A stretch of DNA of 64,000 nt, from positions 124,001 to 188,000 of the forward strand of contig JABTBR010000003.1 of NCBI GenBank assembly GCA_013284265.1. The letters run 5' to 3'. Below are positions 15,886-26,541 of this stretch, piece after piece (the first letter of the stretch is position 1; each line of letters begins with the position of its first letter). The DNA is from Oxalobacteraceae bacterium. GTDB taxonomy: Bacteria; Pseudomonadota; Gammaproteobacteria; Burkholderiales; Burkholderiaceae_D. The notes under the pieces are model-generated. The model ran no database searches. It saw nothing but the letters and a program-made list of their open reading frames with translations, and was not told the origin of the DNA. The position numbers and the translations under genes are program-made.

Positions 15886-17906
15886 TCCAGCCGCGCCTGC
15901 TGCGCCAGAAAATGCTGGCCGTCGTCATGCTCACCACCCTGGTGGCGCTGCTGGTGTCGGTCGGCACCCTGATCGCCTACGACCTGCGCGCCAACTACCG
16001 CAATATGCTGGGCGATATGGGGACCCAGGCCGAGCTGATCGGCCATATGAGCGCGGCCGCGCTGTCCTTCGACGACCAGCGCCTGGCGCGCGAGAACCTG
16101 GGCCTGCTGCGCCTGCGCCCCAAGATCCATGCGGGCGCCATCTACACCGCCGCCGGCAAGCTGTTCGCCAGCTATGCCGCGCCCGGCCAGCCGGGCGACT
16201 TCCCGCCCGTGGCCGGCGCCGAGGGCGTGCAGGATGTCAAGGGCCAGCTGCTGCTGTTCCGCCGCGTGGTCGACAATGGCGAACTGCTGGGCACGGTCTA
16301 TCTGCGCGCCGACGATGAAATGCTGGCGCGCACCGCCGACTATCTGCCGGTCGCGCTGGGGGTGACCCTGGTGGCGCTGCTGACGGCCTACCTGATGATG
16401 CGGCGCCTGAACCATGTGGTGACCCAGCCCATCCTGGATGTGGCCGCGGTGGCGCACGAGGTGGTGGAAACGGGCGACTACTCGCGCCGCGCCCCCGCCC
16501 GCAGCGGCGACGAGGTGGCCCAGCTGGCCACATCCTTCAACCGCATGCTGGCCGAGATCGAACAGCGCACCGGCGAGCTGGAAAGCTCGAACCGCGCGCT
16601 GGCCAGCGAGGCCGGCCAGCGCGCCGCCGCCCAGCAGGAAGTGATGCGCCTGAACGAGCGGCTCGAACAGCGCGTGCATGAACGCACCTTGCAGCTCGAA
16701 GTGATCAACGGCGAGCTGGCGCTGGCGATGGAAGAGGCCAAGAGCGCCAGCCTTGCGAAGACCGCCTTCCTGTCCTCGATGAGCCACGAATTGCGCACGC
16801 CGCTCAACGCCATCCTCGGCTTCGCCCAGATCCTGACCTCCGACAAGCTGCCCTCGACGCTGCCGCAAAAGAAGGAATTCGCCGGCCACATCCTCAAGTC
16901 CGGGCGCCATCTGCTGACCCTGATCAACGAGATCCTGGACCTGGCCAAGATCGAGTCGGGCGCGGTGGCGCTGTCGCTCGAACCGGTGGGGCTGGGCGAG
17001 ATCGTGCAGGAGTGCCACAGCATGACGGCGCCGCTGGCGGCCCAGCGCGGCATCCGCATGCTGTTCCCCGACCAGTGCGACTTCAATGTGGAGGCCGACC
17101 GCACGCGCCTGAAACAGATCCTGCTGAACCTGCTGTCGAACGCCATCAAATACAACCGCGAGGGTGGCGCCGTGGTGGTCGACTGCAGCCTGGCCGCGCC
17201 GGGGCTGCTGCGCCTGTCGGTGCAGGACACCGGCCACGGCCTGCGGCCCGATCAGCTGCAACTGCTGTTCCAGCCCTTTAACCGGCTGGGCCAGGAGGCC
17301 GGCAGCGAAGAGGGCACCGGCATCGGCCTGGTGGTGACCAAGCGCCTGGTCGAACTGATGGGGGGCAGCATAGGCGCGAGCAGCAGTGCCGGCGTGGGCA
17401 GCATGTTCTGGATCGAACTGCGCACCACCACGCCGGTGCCCTCGCGGCTGGACGGCGAAACGGCGCTGGCGCTGGTGACCGCGCCCGAACTGCCGCAGGA
17501 GCGCGCCACGCTGCTGTATGTGGAAGATAATCCGGCCAATCTGAAGCTGGTCGAAGAGATCATCCGCTTCCGTCCCGACCTGCGCCTGCTGTCGGCGCCG
17601 GACGGCCATCTCGGCATCGAACTGGCGCGCGCCCATCTGCCCGACGTGATCCTGATGGACATCAACCTGCCCTGCGTCAGCGGCCTCGATGCGCTCAAGC
17701 TGCTGCGCAAGGACCCGCGCACCGCCCATATCCCGGTGATCGCGCTGACGGCCAACGCGATGCCGCGCGATATCGAACGGGGACTGGCGCAGGGCTTCTA
17801 CCGCTACCTGGTCAAGCCGCTCAATATCGACGAATTCACCGAGGCCATCAACAGCACGCTGGCGCTGCGCGCGAATCAGTCCATCAATACGGCGGGGGGC
17901 GCATGA
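15882..17906 (+). CDS. Membrane hybrid histidine kinase with YfiN-like sensor (HAMP-HisKA-HATPase-REC)
   Basis: A 674-residue protein. One membrane helix (about 11-31) and another at about 150-170 bracket a periplasmic domain with LRANYRNMLGDMGTQAELIGHMSAAALSF..., which resembles the CHASE8 sensor of YfiN. HAMP follows, then a coiled coil, HisKA (MSHELRTPLNAILGF), HATPase (GTGIGLVV) and a C-terminal receiver (ILMDINLP). It overlaps yfiR by four bases and the next gene by four bases. The likely role is to convert a YfiR-monitored envelope signal into phosphotransfer to its own receiver and to the downstream GGDEF-EAL regulator; that route is inferred. Confidence 0.9.
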   Translation: MIQPRLLRQKMLAVVMLTTLVALLVSVGTLIAYDLRANYRNMLGDMGTQAELIGHMSAAALSFDDQRLARENLGLLRLRPKIHAGAIYTAAGKLFASYAAPGQPGDFPPVAGAEGVQDVKGQLLLFRRVVDNGELLGTVYLRADDEMLARTADYLPVALGVTLVALLTAYLMMRRLNHVVTQPILDVAAVAHEVVETGDYSRRAPARSGDEVAQLATSFNRMLAEIEQRTGELESSNRALASEAGQRAAAQQEVMRLNERLEQRVHERTLQLEVINGELALAMEEAKSASLAKTAFLSSMSHELRTPLNAILGFAQILTSDKLPSTLPQKKEFAGHILKSGRHLLTLINEILDLAKIESGAVALSLEPVGLGEIVQECHSMTAPLAAQRGIRMLFPDQCDFNVEADRTRLKQILLNLLSNAIKYNREGGAVVVDCSLAAPGLLRLSVQDTGHGLRPDQLQLLFQPFNRLGQEAGSEEGTGIGLVVTKRLVELMGGSIGASSSAGVGSMFWIELRTTTPVPSRLDGETALALVTAPELPQERATLLYVEDNPANLKLVEEIIRFRPDLRLLSAPDGHLGIELARAHLPDVILMDINLPCVSGLDALKLLRKDPRTAHIPVIALTANAMPRDIERGLAQGFYRYLVKPLNIDEFTEAINSTLALRANQSINTAGGA

Positions 17907-20479
17907 TCGGTCCGGACGACATCCTGCACGCGCGCATCCTGATCGTCGACGACCAGGAAGTCAATGTGCAGCTGCTCGAATTCCTGCTCAGCTCCACCGG
18001 CTATACGGCGGTCAGCTCCACCATGGACCCCTGTGTGGTGGCCGCGTGGCATGCGCAGCACCGCTACGACCTGATCATCCTCGACCTGCACATGCCCAAG
18101 ATGAGCGGCTTCGACGTGATGGCCGCGCTCAAGCCGCTGGAGCTCGAGACCTGGCTGCCGGTGCTGGTGGTGACGGCCGAACCGGACAAGAAACTGGCCG
18201 CGCTGGACGCGGGCGCGCGCGACTTCGTCAGCAAGCCCTTCGACCCGGTCGAGGTGCTCACGCGCATCCGCAATATGCTGGAAGTGCGGCTGCTGTACCG
18301 CGAGGCGCGCGACTACAACAGCCGGCTGGAACAGACCGTGCGTGAGCGCACGGCCGAACTGCAGCGCTTTCGCAGCGCGCTCGACGCCACCGCCGACGCG
18401 GTGTTCCTGCTCGACGCCGAGCAGCTCAGCCTGGTCGACGTCAACGACGGCGCCTGCCGCATGCTGGGCTACGGCCGCGCCGCGCTGCTGGCGCGCACGC
18501 CGCAGCAGCTGGCGCTGGGCGAGCCGGCCGCGCTGCGGCGCCAGGTGGCCCAATTGCGCGCGCCCGACCCGGCCGGCGCCGGGCTGGAGGAGAGCGAGCT
18601 GCAGCGCCAGGACGGCGCCACGGTGCCGGTGGAAATCAGCTGGCAGTTGCAGCTGGGCCAGGACGGCACCATGCTGATCGGGGTGGCGCGCGACATCAGC
18701 GAGCGGCGCCAGGCCGCCGAGCGGCTGCAGCACATGGCCCACTACGACAGCCTGACCGGCCTGCCCAACCGCACCCTGTTCTACCAGACCCTGGCCGAGG
18801 CGATCGAGCTGGCGCAAGACAAGCAGTGGCGCATCGTGGTGCTGTTCATCACGCTGGACCGCTTCAAGAACGTCAACGATTCGCTCGGCGCCACCCTGGG
18901 CGACGAGCTGCTGCGCCAGTTCAGCAACCGGCTGGTGCAGTGCGTGCGCATCCGCGACACCGTCGGGCGCCTGGGCGGCGACGAGTTCGCGCTGATCCTG
19001 ACCATGACGCGCGACCAGCAGGACGCCGTCTACGTGGCCACCGAAATCCGCGAATCGCTGCGCGCGCCCTTCGACCTGCGCGGCCACCAGGCCGCGCTGA
19101 CGGCCAGCATCGGCATCGCCATGTACCCGGACGACGCCACAGATCCCGACACCCTGGTCAAGTACGCCGACACGGCGATGGAGCGCGCCAAGCAGGCCGG
19201 GCGCGACGGCTACCGCTTCTTCACGGCCGGCATGAATGTGCAGGTGCTGGCGCGGCTGGACCTGGAAATGGCGTTGCGCCGCGCGCTCGAGCAGGAAGAG
19301 TTCGTGCTGTTCTACCAGCCCAAGGTGAACCTGCACACGGGCCGCATCAGCGGCGCCGAGGCGCTGCTGCGCTGGCACCGGCCCGGCTTCGGCATGGTGT
19401 TCCCGTCCGAGTTCATTCCGGTGCTGGAGGAGACCGGCCTGATCGTGCGGGTCGGCGGCTGGATCATCGACGCCGCCTGCCGCCAGATCGCGGCCTGGGC
19501 GCGCAGCGCGGTGGGACCGGTGCATGTGGCGGTCAATGTGTCGAGCCGCCAGTTCGTCGAGGGCGACCTGGAAACCGAGGTGCGCGAAGCGCTGGACAAA
19601 TACAAGGTGCCGGCCGAGCTGCTGGAACTGGAGCTGACCGAGACGGCCTTGATGACCAACGCCGAGCGCACCATCACCGTGCTGCGCAACCTGAAGGAGA
19701 TCGGGGTGCAGATCGCGATCGACGATTTCGGCACCGGCTATTCCAGCCTGGCCTATCTGCAGCGCTTCCCGATCGACAAGCTCAAGATCGATATCGCCTT
19801 CGTGCGCGACATCACCACCAATCCGAACGACGCGGCCATCGCGCTGGCCATCATCAGCATGGCGCACAGCCTGAAGCTGCGCGTGATCGCCGAAGGGGTG
19901 GAGTCGCGTCCGCAGCTCGAGTACCTGCGGCGCAACCGCTGCGACGAGATCCAGGGCTATTACTTCAGCCGTCCGGTGGGCGCGGCCGAGATGGCGCAGC
20001 TGGTGGAGGAGGGCAAATGCCTGCCGGGCGAACCGGACCAGCCGGCCCAGCCGGCCCAGACCCTGCTGATCGTCGACGACGACGCCAACGTGCTGTCCTC
20101 GCTGCACCGCCTGTTCCGGCGCGACGGCTACCGTATCTTGACGGCGGTGTCGCCGGCCGAGGGTTTCGAGCTGCTGGCCCTGCATCAGGTGCAAGTGATT
20201 CTGTGCGACCAGCGCATGCCGATCATGAGCGGCACCGAGTTTCTCAGCAAGGTCAAGGAGATGTATCCGGACACGATACGCATCATCCTGTCCGGCTATA
20301 CGGGGCTGGAGGCGGTGCTCGACTCGATCAACCGCGGCGCGATCTACCGCTTCTACACCAAGCCCTGGGACGACACCCAGCTGCGCGACAATATCCGGCT
20401 GGCCTTCCACCACTACTGGCTGATGCATGGCAGCGGTTTGCGGGTGGGCTTGCCGGGCGAGGATGCCACGGCGATGTGA
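17903..20479 (+). CDS. REC-PAS-GGDEF-EAL-REC cyclic di-GMP regulator
   Basis: An 858-residue cytosolic protein. The first receiver has Asp61 in LDLHMP. A coiled coil and PAS domain are at about 145-275. GGDEF is at 358-362 (intact RLGGDEF). EAL is at 486-488 (AEALLRW) with the catalytic signatures TETALM, DDFGTGYSS and EGVE. A second receiver at about 720-835 has Asp769 (CDQRMP) and a KPW ending as in RpfG-type receivers. It is coupled to the upstream kinase by a four-base overlap. Both the cyclase and phosphodiesterase signatures look intact, so it may switch between making and degrading cyclic di-GMP. A receiver at each end is an unusual layout. Confidence 0.93.
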   Translation: MIGPDDILHARILIVDDQEVNVQLLEFLLSSTGYTAVSSTMDPCVVAAWHAQHRYDLIILDLHMPKMSGFDVMAALKPLELETWLPVLVVTAEPDKKLAALDAGARDFVSKPFDPVEVLTRIRNMLEVRLLYREARDYNSRLEQTVRERTAELQRFRSALDATADAVFLLDAEQLSLVDVNDGACRMLGYGRAALLARTPQQLALGEPAALRRQVAQLRAPDPAGAGLEESELQRQDGATVPVEISWQLQLGQDGTMLIGVARDISERRQAAERLQHMAHYDSLTGLPNRTLFYQTLAEAIELAQDKQWRIVVLFITLDRFKNVNDSLGATLGDELLRQFSNRLVQCVRIRDTVGRLGGDEFALILTMTRDQQDAVYVATEIRESLRAPFDLRGHQAALTASIGIAMYPDDATDPDTLVKYADTAMERAKQAGRDGYRFFTAGMNVQVLARLDLEMALRRALEQEEFVLFYQPKVNLHTGRISGAEALLRWHRPGFGMVFPSEFIPVLEETGLIVRVGGWIIDAACRQIAAWARSAVGPVHVAVNVSSRQFVEGDLETEVREALDKYKVPAELLELELTETALMTNAERTITVLRNLKEIGVQIAIDDFGTGYSSLAYLQRFPIDKLKIDIAFVRDITTNPNDAAIALAIISMAHSLKLRVIAEGVESRPQLEYLRRNRCDEIQGYYFSRPVGAAEMAQLVEEGKCLPGEPDQPAQPAQTLLIVDDDANVLSSLHRLFRRDGYRILTAVSPAEGFELLALHQVQVILCDQRMPIMSGTEFLSKVKEMYPDTIRIILSGYTGLEAVLDSINRGAIYRFYTKPWDDTQLRDNIRLAFHHYWLMHGSGLRVGLPGEDATAM

Positions 20480-20523
20480 GGGTTTGCGTCAGGGGTGTGC
20501 CGGGTGCTGGCGCTTGGTCCTCT

Positions 20524-20642
20524 GCAAAGAGCCGGAGTCAGATTTCGATGCCTGCGAGCCGCCGGCCATCTTTAAACCCACGGCAAAGAGCCGGGGTCTG
20601 ACCCGCCGGGTCAGACCCCAGGGTTACGCCCTGGGTTTAAAA
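20524..20642 (+). repeat. Intergenic palindromic element, short form, plus fragment
   Basis: A full forward copy spans about 20570-20642: TTTAAACCCACGGCAAAGAG, the core GGGTCTGACCC-GCC-GGGTCAGACCC, then TTACGCCCTGGGTTTAA. A fragment of the left end (GCAAAGAGCCGGAGTCAGA) lies at about 20524-20543. It sits between convergent GGDEF-EAL and thiL genes. Confidence 0.9.
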
Positions 20643-20665
20643 GGAGGCCGCCGGCGCGCCGGCAA

Positions 20666-21634
20666 TTAAGCGCTGAAGTGGTCGAAGCTGCTCAGTTTCA
20701 AACCAAGTTCCTGGCCAGCCGCATCGACCAGGCGCAGGCCCGCTTGCGCATCGATGGTCCCGACCCGGCTCACCGGCGTGGCCACGCTGTCGGCGGCGGC
20801 CAGGATGGCGGCGCGCGCGCTCACCGGGGCGGTGAAGCACAGTTCGTAGTCGTCGCCGCCGGCCGCCGTGAAGGCGCGCCGCAGCGCCGTCTCGCGCGTG
20901 GCCAGCACGGCGCCCGGCGGCAGCGCGTCCACCTGCAGCGTGGCACCCACGCCGGAGCGTGCCAGGATGTGGCCCAGATCGCCCACCAGCCCATCCGAGA
21001 TATCGATGGCCGCATGCGCCAGGCGCTGCCCGGCCAGCAGGCTGCCCAGTTCGACGCGCGGCACCGGAGTATGCATGCGCACGGCGGCCGCTTCCAGCGC
21101 GGCCGGCGTCAGCGTCAACTCTTCGCGGTAGCCGGCCAATGCCAGACGGGCGTCGCCCAGGGTGCCGGAGATCCAGATGTCGTCGCCGGCGCGGGCGGCG
21201 TCGCGCCGCAGCGCCTGGCCGGGCGCCACTTCGCCGAACACGGTGATGCAGATATTGAGCGGCCCCTTGGTGGTGTCGCCGCCTATCAGTTCGATATTGA
21301 AGGCGTCGGCCAGCGCGAACAGGCCTTCGGCAAAGCCGGCCAGCCAGCCGCGCTCGGCGGCCGGCAGCGCCAGCGCCAGGGTGAAGCCGAGCGGGCGCGC
21401 GCCCATCGCCGCCAGGTCCGACAGATTCACGGCCAGGCATTTATGGCCCAGCTTGCGCGGATCGGCCCCGGCGAAGAAATGCCGGCCCTCGACCAGCATG
21501 TCGGAGGAGATGGCCAGCTGCATGCCGGGCGTGGGCGCGAGCAGGGCGCAGTCGTCGCCGATGCCCAGCGCGGCGCGCGTGGGGTGGTGGGGACGGACGA
21601 AGTATTGCTTGATCAGGTCGAATTCGGAGAGCAT
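20666..21634 (-). CDS. thiL: Thiamine-monophosphate kinase
   Basis: A 322-residue AIR-synthase-fold kinase that phosphorylates thiamine monophosphate to thiamine pyrophosphate. Features are LSEFDLIKQYF at the N terminus, the nucleotide site GIGDDCALL, SSDMLVEGRHFF, NLSDLAAMGA, IELIGGDTTKG and ISDGLVGDLGHI, with GGDDYELCF near the C terminus. The start at 21634 (MLSEFDLI) is the family start; the frame upstream to 21700 is not homologous. It is divergent from maeB across 286 bases of AT-richer DNA that should hold both promoters. Confidence 0.93.
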   Translation of the reverse strand: MLSEFDLIKQYFVRPHHPTRAALGIGDDCALLAPTPGMQLAISSDMLVEGRHFFAGADPRKLGHKCLAVNLSDLAAMGARPLGFTLALALPAAERGWLAGFAEGLFALADAFNIELIGGDTTKGPLNICITVFGEVAPGQALRRDAARAGDDIWISGTLGDARLALAGYREELTLTPAALEAAAVRMHTPVPRVELGSLLAGQRLAHAAIDISDGLVGDLGHILARSGVGATLQVDALPPGAVLATRETALRRAFTAAGGDDYELCFTAPVSARAAILAAADSVATPVSRVGTIDAQAGLRLVDAAGQELGLKLSSFDHFSA

Positions 21635-21920
21635 GGCGGTATTGTACCGAAGCGGGGTGGCGCGGGCGCGCCCGTGCGCGGCAGAAGTTCCTTCTGCCAA
21701 TCGCCGTCCCGGGCAAATATCACGAAATATTAATGATGCAATTATGCAACATTCATCAAAGTGATATCTTAACGGGTATTACTTGAAGCCTATTCCATAC
21801 TTTTTTGCAATCTCAAGCGTAAAACGTCATATCACTTGGTAAAAATACCTATCTAATTGAAAGAATTGGTCTGATAAAATCGTAGCCTTTCCGATAGTAC
21901 AAACAGGAAGGCTGCACAGC

Positions 21921-24239
21921 ATGGATTCGTCATCTGATCAAAAAGAAGAGCTTCGTCAACAACTGCGCCTTGCCGCACTCGAGTACCACGAGTTTCCCAA
22001 GCCGGGCAAAATCAGCGTCACCCCCACCAAAACGCTGACCAATCAGCGCGACCTGGCGCTGGCCTACTCCCCTGGCGTGGCCGCGCCCTGCGAAGAGATC
22101 GTGATCGATCCCGCCAATGCCTATAAATACACCGCGCGCGGCAACCTGGTGGCCGTGATCACCAATGGTACCGCCGTGCTGGGCCTGGGCAATATCGGCC
22201 CGCTGGCCGCCAAGCCTGTGATGGAAGGCAAGGGCGTACTGTTCAAGAAATTCGCCGGCATCGATGTGTTCGACATCGAGATCAATGAGCTGGACCCGGA
22301 CAAGCTGTGCGACATCATCGCCTCGCTGGAGCCGACCTTCGGCGGCGTCAACCTGGAAGACATCAAGGCGCCCGAGTGCTTCTACATCGAACGCCAGCTG
22401 CGCGACCGCATGAAGATTCCGGTCTTCCATGACGACCAGCACGGCACCGCCATCATCGTCGGCGCGGCCATCCTGAACGGCATCAAGGTCGTCAATAAGG
22501 ATATCAAGGAATGCAAGCTGGTCGTGTCGGGCGCGGGCGCCGCGGCGCTGGCCTGCCTGGACCTGATCGTCGACCTGGGCTTCCCGCTGGAAAACATCTT
22601 CGTCACCGACCTGGCCGGCGTGGTCTACAAGGGCCGCACCGAGCTGATGGACCCGGACAAGGAACGCTTCGCCCGCGACACCACGGCCCGCACTCTGGCC
22701 GAGGTGATCCCCGGCGCCGACATCTTCCTGGGCGTGTCCGCCGGCGGCGTACTCAAGCAGGACATGGTCATGAAGATGGCCTCCAATCCGCTGATCCTGG
22801 CGCTGGCCAATCCCTCGCCGGAAATCCTGCCGGAAGACGTCAAGGCCGTGCGCGGCGACGCCATCATCTGCACCGGCCGTTCGGACTATCCGAACCAGGT
22901 CAACAATGTGCTGTGCTTCCCCTACATCTTCCGCGGCGCCCTCGATTGCGGCGCCACCACCATCACGCGCGAAATGGAAATCGCCGTGGTGCACGCGATC
23001 GCCGACCTGGCCCACGCCGAGCAGTCCGACATCGTGGCCACCACCTATGGCATCAGCAACCTGTCCTTCGGTCCGGAATACCTGATCCCGATGCCGTTCG
23101 ACCCGCGCCTGTTGATCAAGATCGCGCCGGCCGTGGCCAAGGCCGCGTTTGAGTCGGGCGTGGCAACGCGTCCTATCGCCGATCTGCAAGCCTATGCGGA
23201 CAGCCTGCAGCAGTTCGTCTACCGCAGCGGCACCTTCATGAAGCCGCTGTTCCAGGTGGCCAAGAACACCCACGCCGACCTGAAACGCATCGTCTACGCC
23301 GAAGGCGAAGAAGAGCGCGTGCTGCGCGCGGTGCAGGTGGTGGTCGACGAGCGCCTGGCCCGTCCTATCCTGGTGGGCCGTCCGGCCGTGCTGGAGACGC
23401 GCATCACCAAGTTCGGCCTGCGCCTCAAGCAGGGCATCGACTTCGACGTGATCAATCCGGATTACGACGAGCGCTATCGCGACTACTGGACCTCCTACTA
23501 CGAGCTGACCGCGCGCAAGGGCGTGACCCAGGAATACGCCAAGCTGGAAATGCGCCGCCGCCACAGCCTGATCGGCGCGATGATGATCAAGAAGGGCGAC
23601 GCCGACGGCATGATCTGCGGTACCTTCGGCACCACCCAGCTGCACCTGCATTACATCGACCAGGTGCTGGGCAAGCGCGCCGGCGCCAATGTGTATGCGG
23701 CGATGAATGTCTTGATCCTGCCGGAGCGCCAGCTGGTCATGGTCGACACCCACGTCAACGAAAACCCGAGCGCCGAGCAGCTGGCCGAGATCACCATCCT
23801 GGCCGCCGAAGAGATGCGCCGCTTCGGCCTGTCGCCGCGCGCGGCGCTGCTGTCGCACTCGAACTTCGGTTCCTCCAACAGCGCGTCGGCGCAGAAGATG
23901 CGCGCCGCCCTGGCGCTGATCCGCGAGCAGGCGCCGGAACTGGAAGTGGACGGCGAAATGCATGGCGACACCGCGCTCGACTCCAAGCTGCGCAACACCA
24001 TCATGCCGGGTTCGGACCTCAAGCATGACGCCAACCTGCTGGTGATGCCGAATATCGACGCGGCCAATATCGCCTACAACCTGGTGAAGACGGCGGCCGG
24101 CAACGGTATCGCGGTCGGCCCCATCCTGCTCGGCTGCGCCAGCGCGGTGCACATCCTGACGCCATCGGCCACGGTGCGCCGCATCGTCAACATGACCGCG
24201 CTGTGCGTGGTCGACGCGGTGGCCGAACGCAAGGCCTGA
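21921..24239 (+). CDS. maeB: NADP-dependent malic enzyme (MaeB type, with PTA-like domain)
   Basis: A 772-residue protein. Residues about 1-425 are the malic enzyme: [44 protein letters not shown]. Residues about 430-770 form a phosphotransacetylase-like domain, typically regulatory in MaeB. It converts malate to pyruvate with NADP reduction. The length is that of E. coli MaeB (759). The upstream 150 bases are AT-rich, but I could not place a convincing -35/-10 pair. A ribosome-binding site (AGGAAGGC) precedes the ATG. The gene is followed by a large hairpin. Confidence 0.95.
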   Translation: MDSSSDQKEELRQQLRLAALEYHEFPKPGKISVTPTKTLTNQRDLALAYSPGVAAPCEEIVIDPANAYKYTARGNLVAVITNGTAVLGLGNIGPLAAKPVMEGKGVLFKKFAGIDVFDIEINELDPDKLCDIIASLEPTFGGVNLEDIKAPECFYIERQLRDRMKIPVFHDDQHGTAIIVGAAILNGIKVVNKDIKECKLVVSGAGAAALACLDLIVDLGFPLENIFVTDLAGVVYKGRTELMDPDKERFARDTTARTLAEVIPGADIFLGVSAGGVLKQDMVMKMASNPLILALANPSPEILPEDVKAVRGDAIICTGRSDYPNQVNNVLCFPYIFRGALDCGATTITREMEIAVVHAIADLAHAEQSDIVATTYGISNLSFGPEYLIPMPFDPRLLIKIAPAVAKAAFESGVATRPIADLQAYADSLQQFVYRSGTFMKPLFQVAKNTHADLKRIVYAEGEEERVLRAVQVVVDERLARPILVGRPAVLETRITKFGLRLKQGIDFDVINPDYDERYRDYWTSYYELTARKGVTQEYAKLEMRRRHSLIGAMMIKKGDADGMICGTFGTTQLHLHYIDQVLGKRAGANVYAAMNVLILPERQLVMVDTHVNENPSAEQLAEITILAAEEMRRFGLSPRAALLSHSNFGSSNSASAQKMRAALALIREQAPELEVDGEMHGDTALDSKLRNTIMPGSDLKHDANLLVMPNIDAANIAYNLVKTAAGNGIAVGPILLGCASAVHILTPSATVRRIVNMTALCVVDAVAERKA

Positions 24240-24273
24240 GCCGCTTGGCATCATCCGGATCTGACTGATCCGG

Positions 24274-24329
24274 CAACGCCGCCGTCCCGAATGAAAACGC
24301 AGCTGTTTTCAAGCGGGATGGCGGCGTTG
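24274..24329 (+). terminator. Large hairpin after maeB
   Basis: CAACGCCGCCGTCCCG (24274-24289) pairs with CGGGATGGCGGCGTTG (24314-24329), with one mismatch. The loop holds a second hairpin, GAAAAC with GTTTTC (24293-24310). There is no long T run after it, so termination efficiency is uncertain. Confidence 0.55.
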
Positions 24330-24494
24330 TATTTGATGCAACGCAAACTATGCGCGTTTTCTCGAAAAACTTACTCTGTTACAAGATGTAATTGTTGTAA
24401 TAGCCACAGCCGCCGAGGAGTGCGGCGGAGGCGCTCTGTTACAATATCGGGTTGATCGGAGGGTGCTTTCTTATACGCCTTCCAGCCCTGCTAA

Positions 24495-25556
<1,062 letters not shown>

Positions 25557-25557
25557 G

Positions 25558-26541
25558 GTGGCCGGGGTGAGCCTGGCCGCGCCGCTGTCGCTGCTGTCCC
25601 CGCTGCAGGAGGGCGCCGGCAAGCGCGCCCTGATCACCGGCCTGGCCGGCTTCACCGGCCATTACGTGGCGCAGGAACTGCGCGCCGCCGGCTACCGCGT
25701 GTTCGGCACGACCACGCCGGCCGGCGCGCCTGAGGCGGGGCATGATCCCGGCGCCGCCACGCTGGCGCCCGATACCTATGCCGTCGACCTGACCGACCGC
25801 GCCGCCGTCGCCGCCATGGTGGCCGAGGTGCAGCCGGACGTGGTGGCCCACCTGGCCGGCATCGCCTTCGTGGCCCATTCCGACGTCGAACAGATCTACC
25901 GCGTCAACGTGGTCGGCACGCGCTATCTGCTCGAAGCGCTGGCCGCCTTGCCGTGCAAGCCCTCGGCGGTGCTGCTGGCCTCGAGCGCCAACATCTACGG
26001 CAATACCGAGATCGAAGTCATCGGCGAAGACGTGGCGGCCGCGCCGGCCAACGACTACGCCGTCAGCAAGCTGTCGATGGAATACATGGCGCGCCTGTGG
26101 AGCGACAAGCTGCCTTTGATTATCACGCGGCCGTTCAACTACACCGGCGTGGGCCAGCACGAGAACTTCCTGCTGCCCAAGATCGTGTCGCACTTCCGCC
26201 GCCAGGCCAGCGACATCGAACTGGGCAACCTGCATGTGTGGCGCGACTTCTCCGACGTGCGCATGGTGGCGGCCTGCTACCGCGCGCTGCTGGCCAGTCC
26301 GGCCGCCGCGGCCGGCAAAGCCTTCAACATCTGCTCCGGCCAGGCTTATTCGCTGGGCGAAGTGCTGGACATGATGGGCGACATCGCCGGCTACCGCATC
26401 AATGTGCATGTCAATCCGGCCTTCGTGCGCGCCAATGAAGTGGCGCGCCTGGTGGGCGACAATCGCCGCCTGGCCTCGGTGGTGGGCGCGCTGGCGCCGC
26501 CGCCGCTGGACGACACCTTGCGCTGGATGTACCTGGCGTGA
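25558..26541 (+). CDS. rmd: NAD(P)-dependent epimerase/reductase, GDP-4-keto-6-deoxymannose reductase type
   Basis: A 327-residue extended SDR. The Rossmann motif is ALITGLAGFTGHYVAQEL. Ser in ASSANIYGN and the YxxxK pair in NDYAVSKLSMEYM form the active site, followed by TRPFNYTGVGQHENFLLPKIV. Placed two bases after gmd, it most likely reduces the Gmd product to GDP-D-rhamnose (Rmd activity). The start is taken as the GTG at 25558; a GTG at 25567 is also possible. It overlaps the next gene by four bases (GTGA). The specificity (rhamnose or 6-deoxytalose) is inferred from context. Confidence 0.85.
   Translation: MAGVSLAAPLSLLSPLQEGAGKRALITGLAGFTGHYVAQELRAAGYRVFGTTTPAGAPEAGHDPGAATLAPDTYAVDLTDRAAVAAMVAEVQPDVVAHLAGIAFVAHSDVEQIYRVNVVGTRYLLEALAALPCKPSAVLLASSANIYGNTEIEVIGEDVAAAPANDYAVSKLSMEYMARLWSDKLPLIITRPFNYTGVGQHENFLLPKIVSHFRRQASDIELGNLHVWRDFSDVRMVAACYRALLASPAAAAGKAFNICSGQAYSLGEVLDMMGDIAGYRINVHVNPAFVRANEVARLVGDNRRLASVVGALAPPPLDDTLRWMYLA

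Noticed and set aside
15741..17729. Long minus-strand frame opposite the YfiN-like kinase
   Set aside because: Antisense shadow of a gene with clear HisKA, HATPase and receiver motifs.
17876..20428. 850-codon minus-strand frame opposite the GGDEF-EAL gene
   Set aside because: Antisense shadow, no domain visible.
21930..24254. 774-codon minus-strand frame opposite maeB
   Set aside because: Antisense shadow; maeB is certain on the plus strand.
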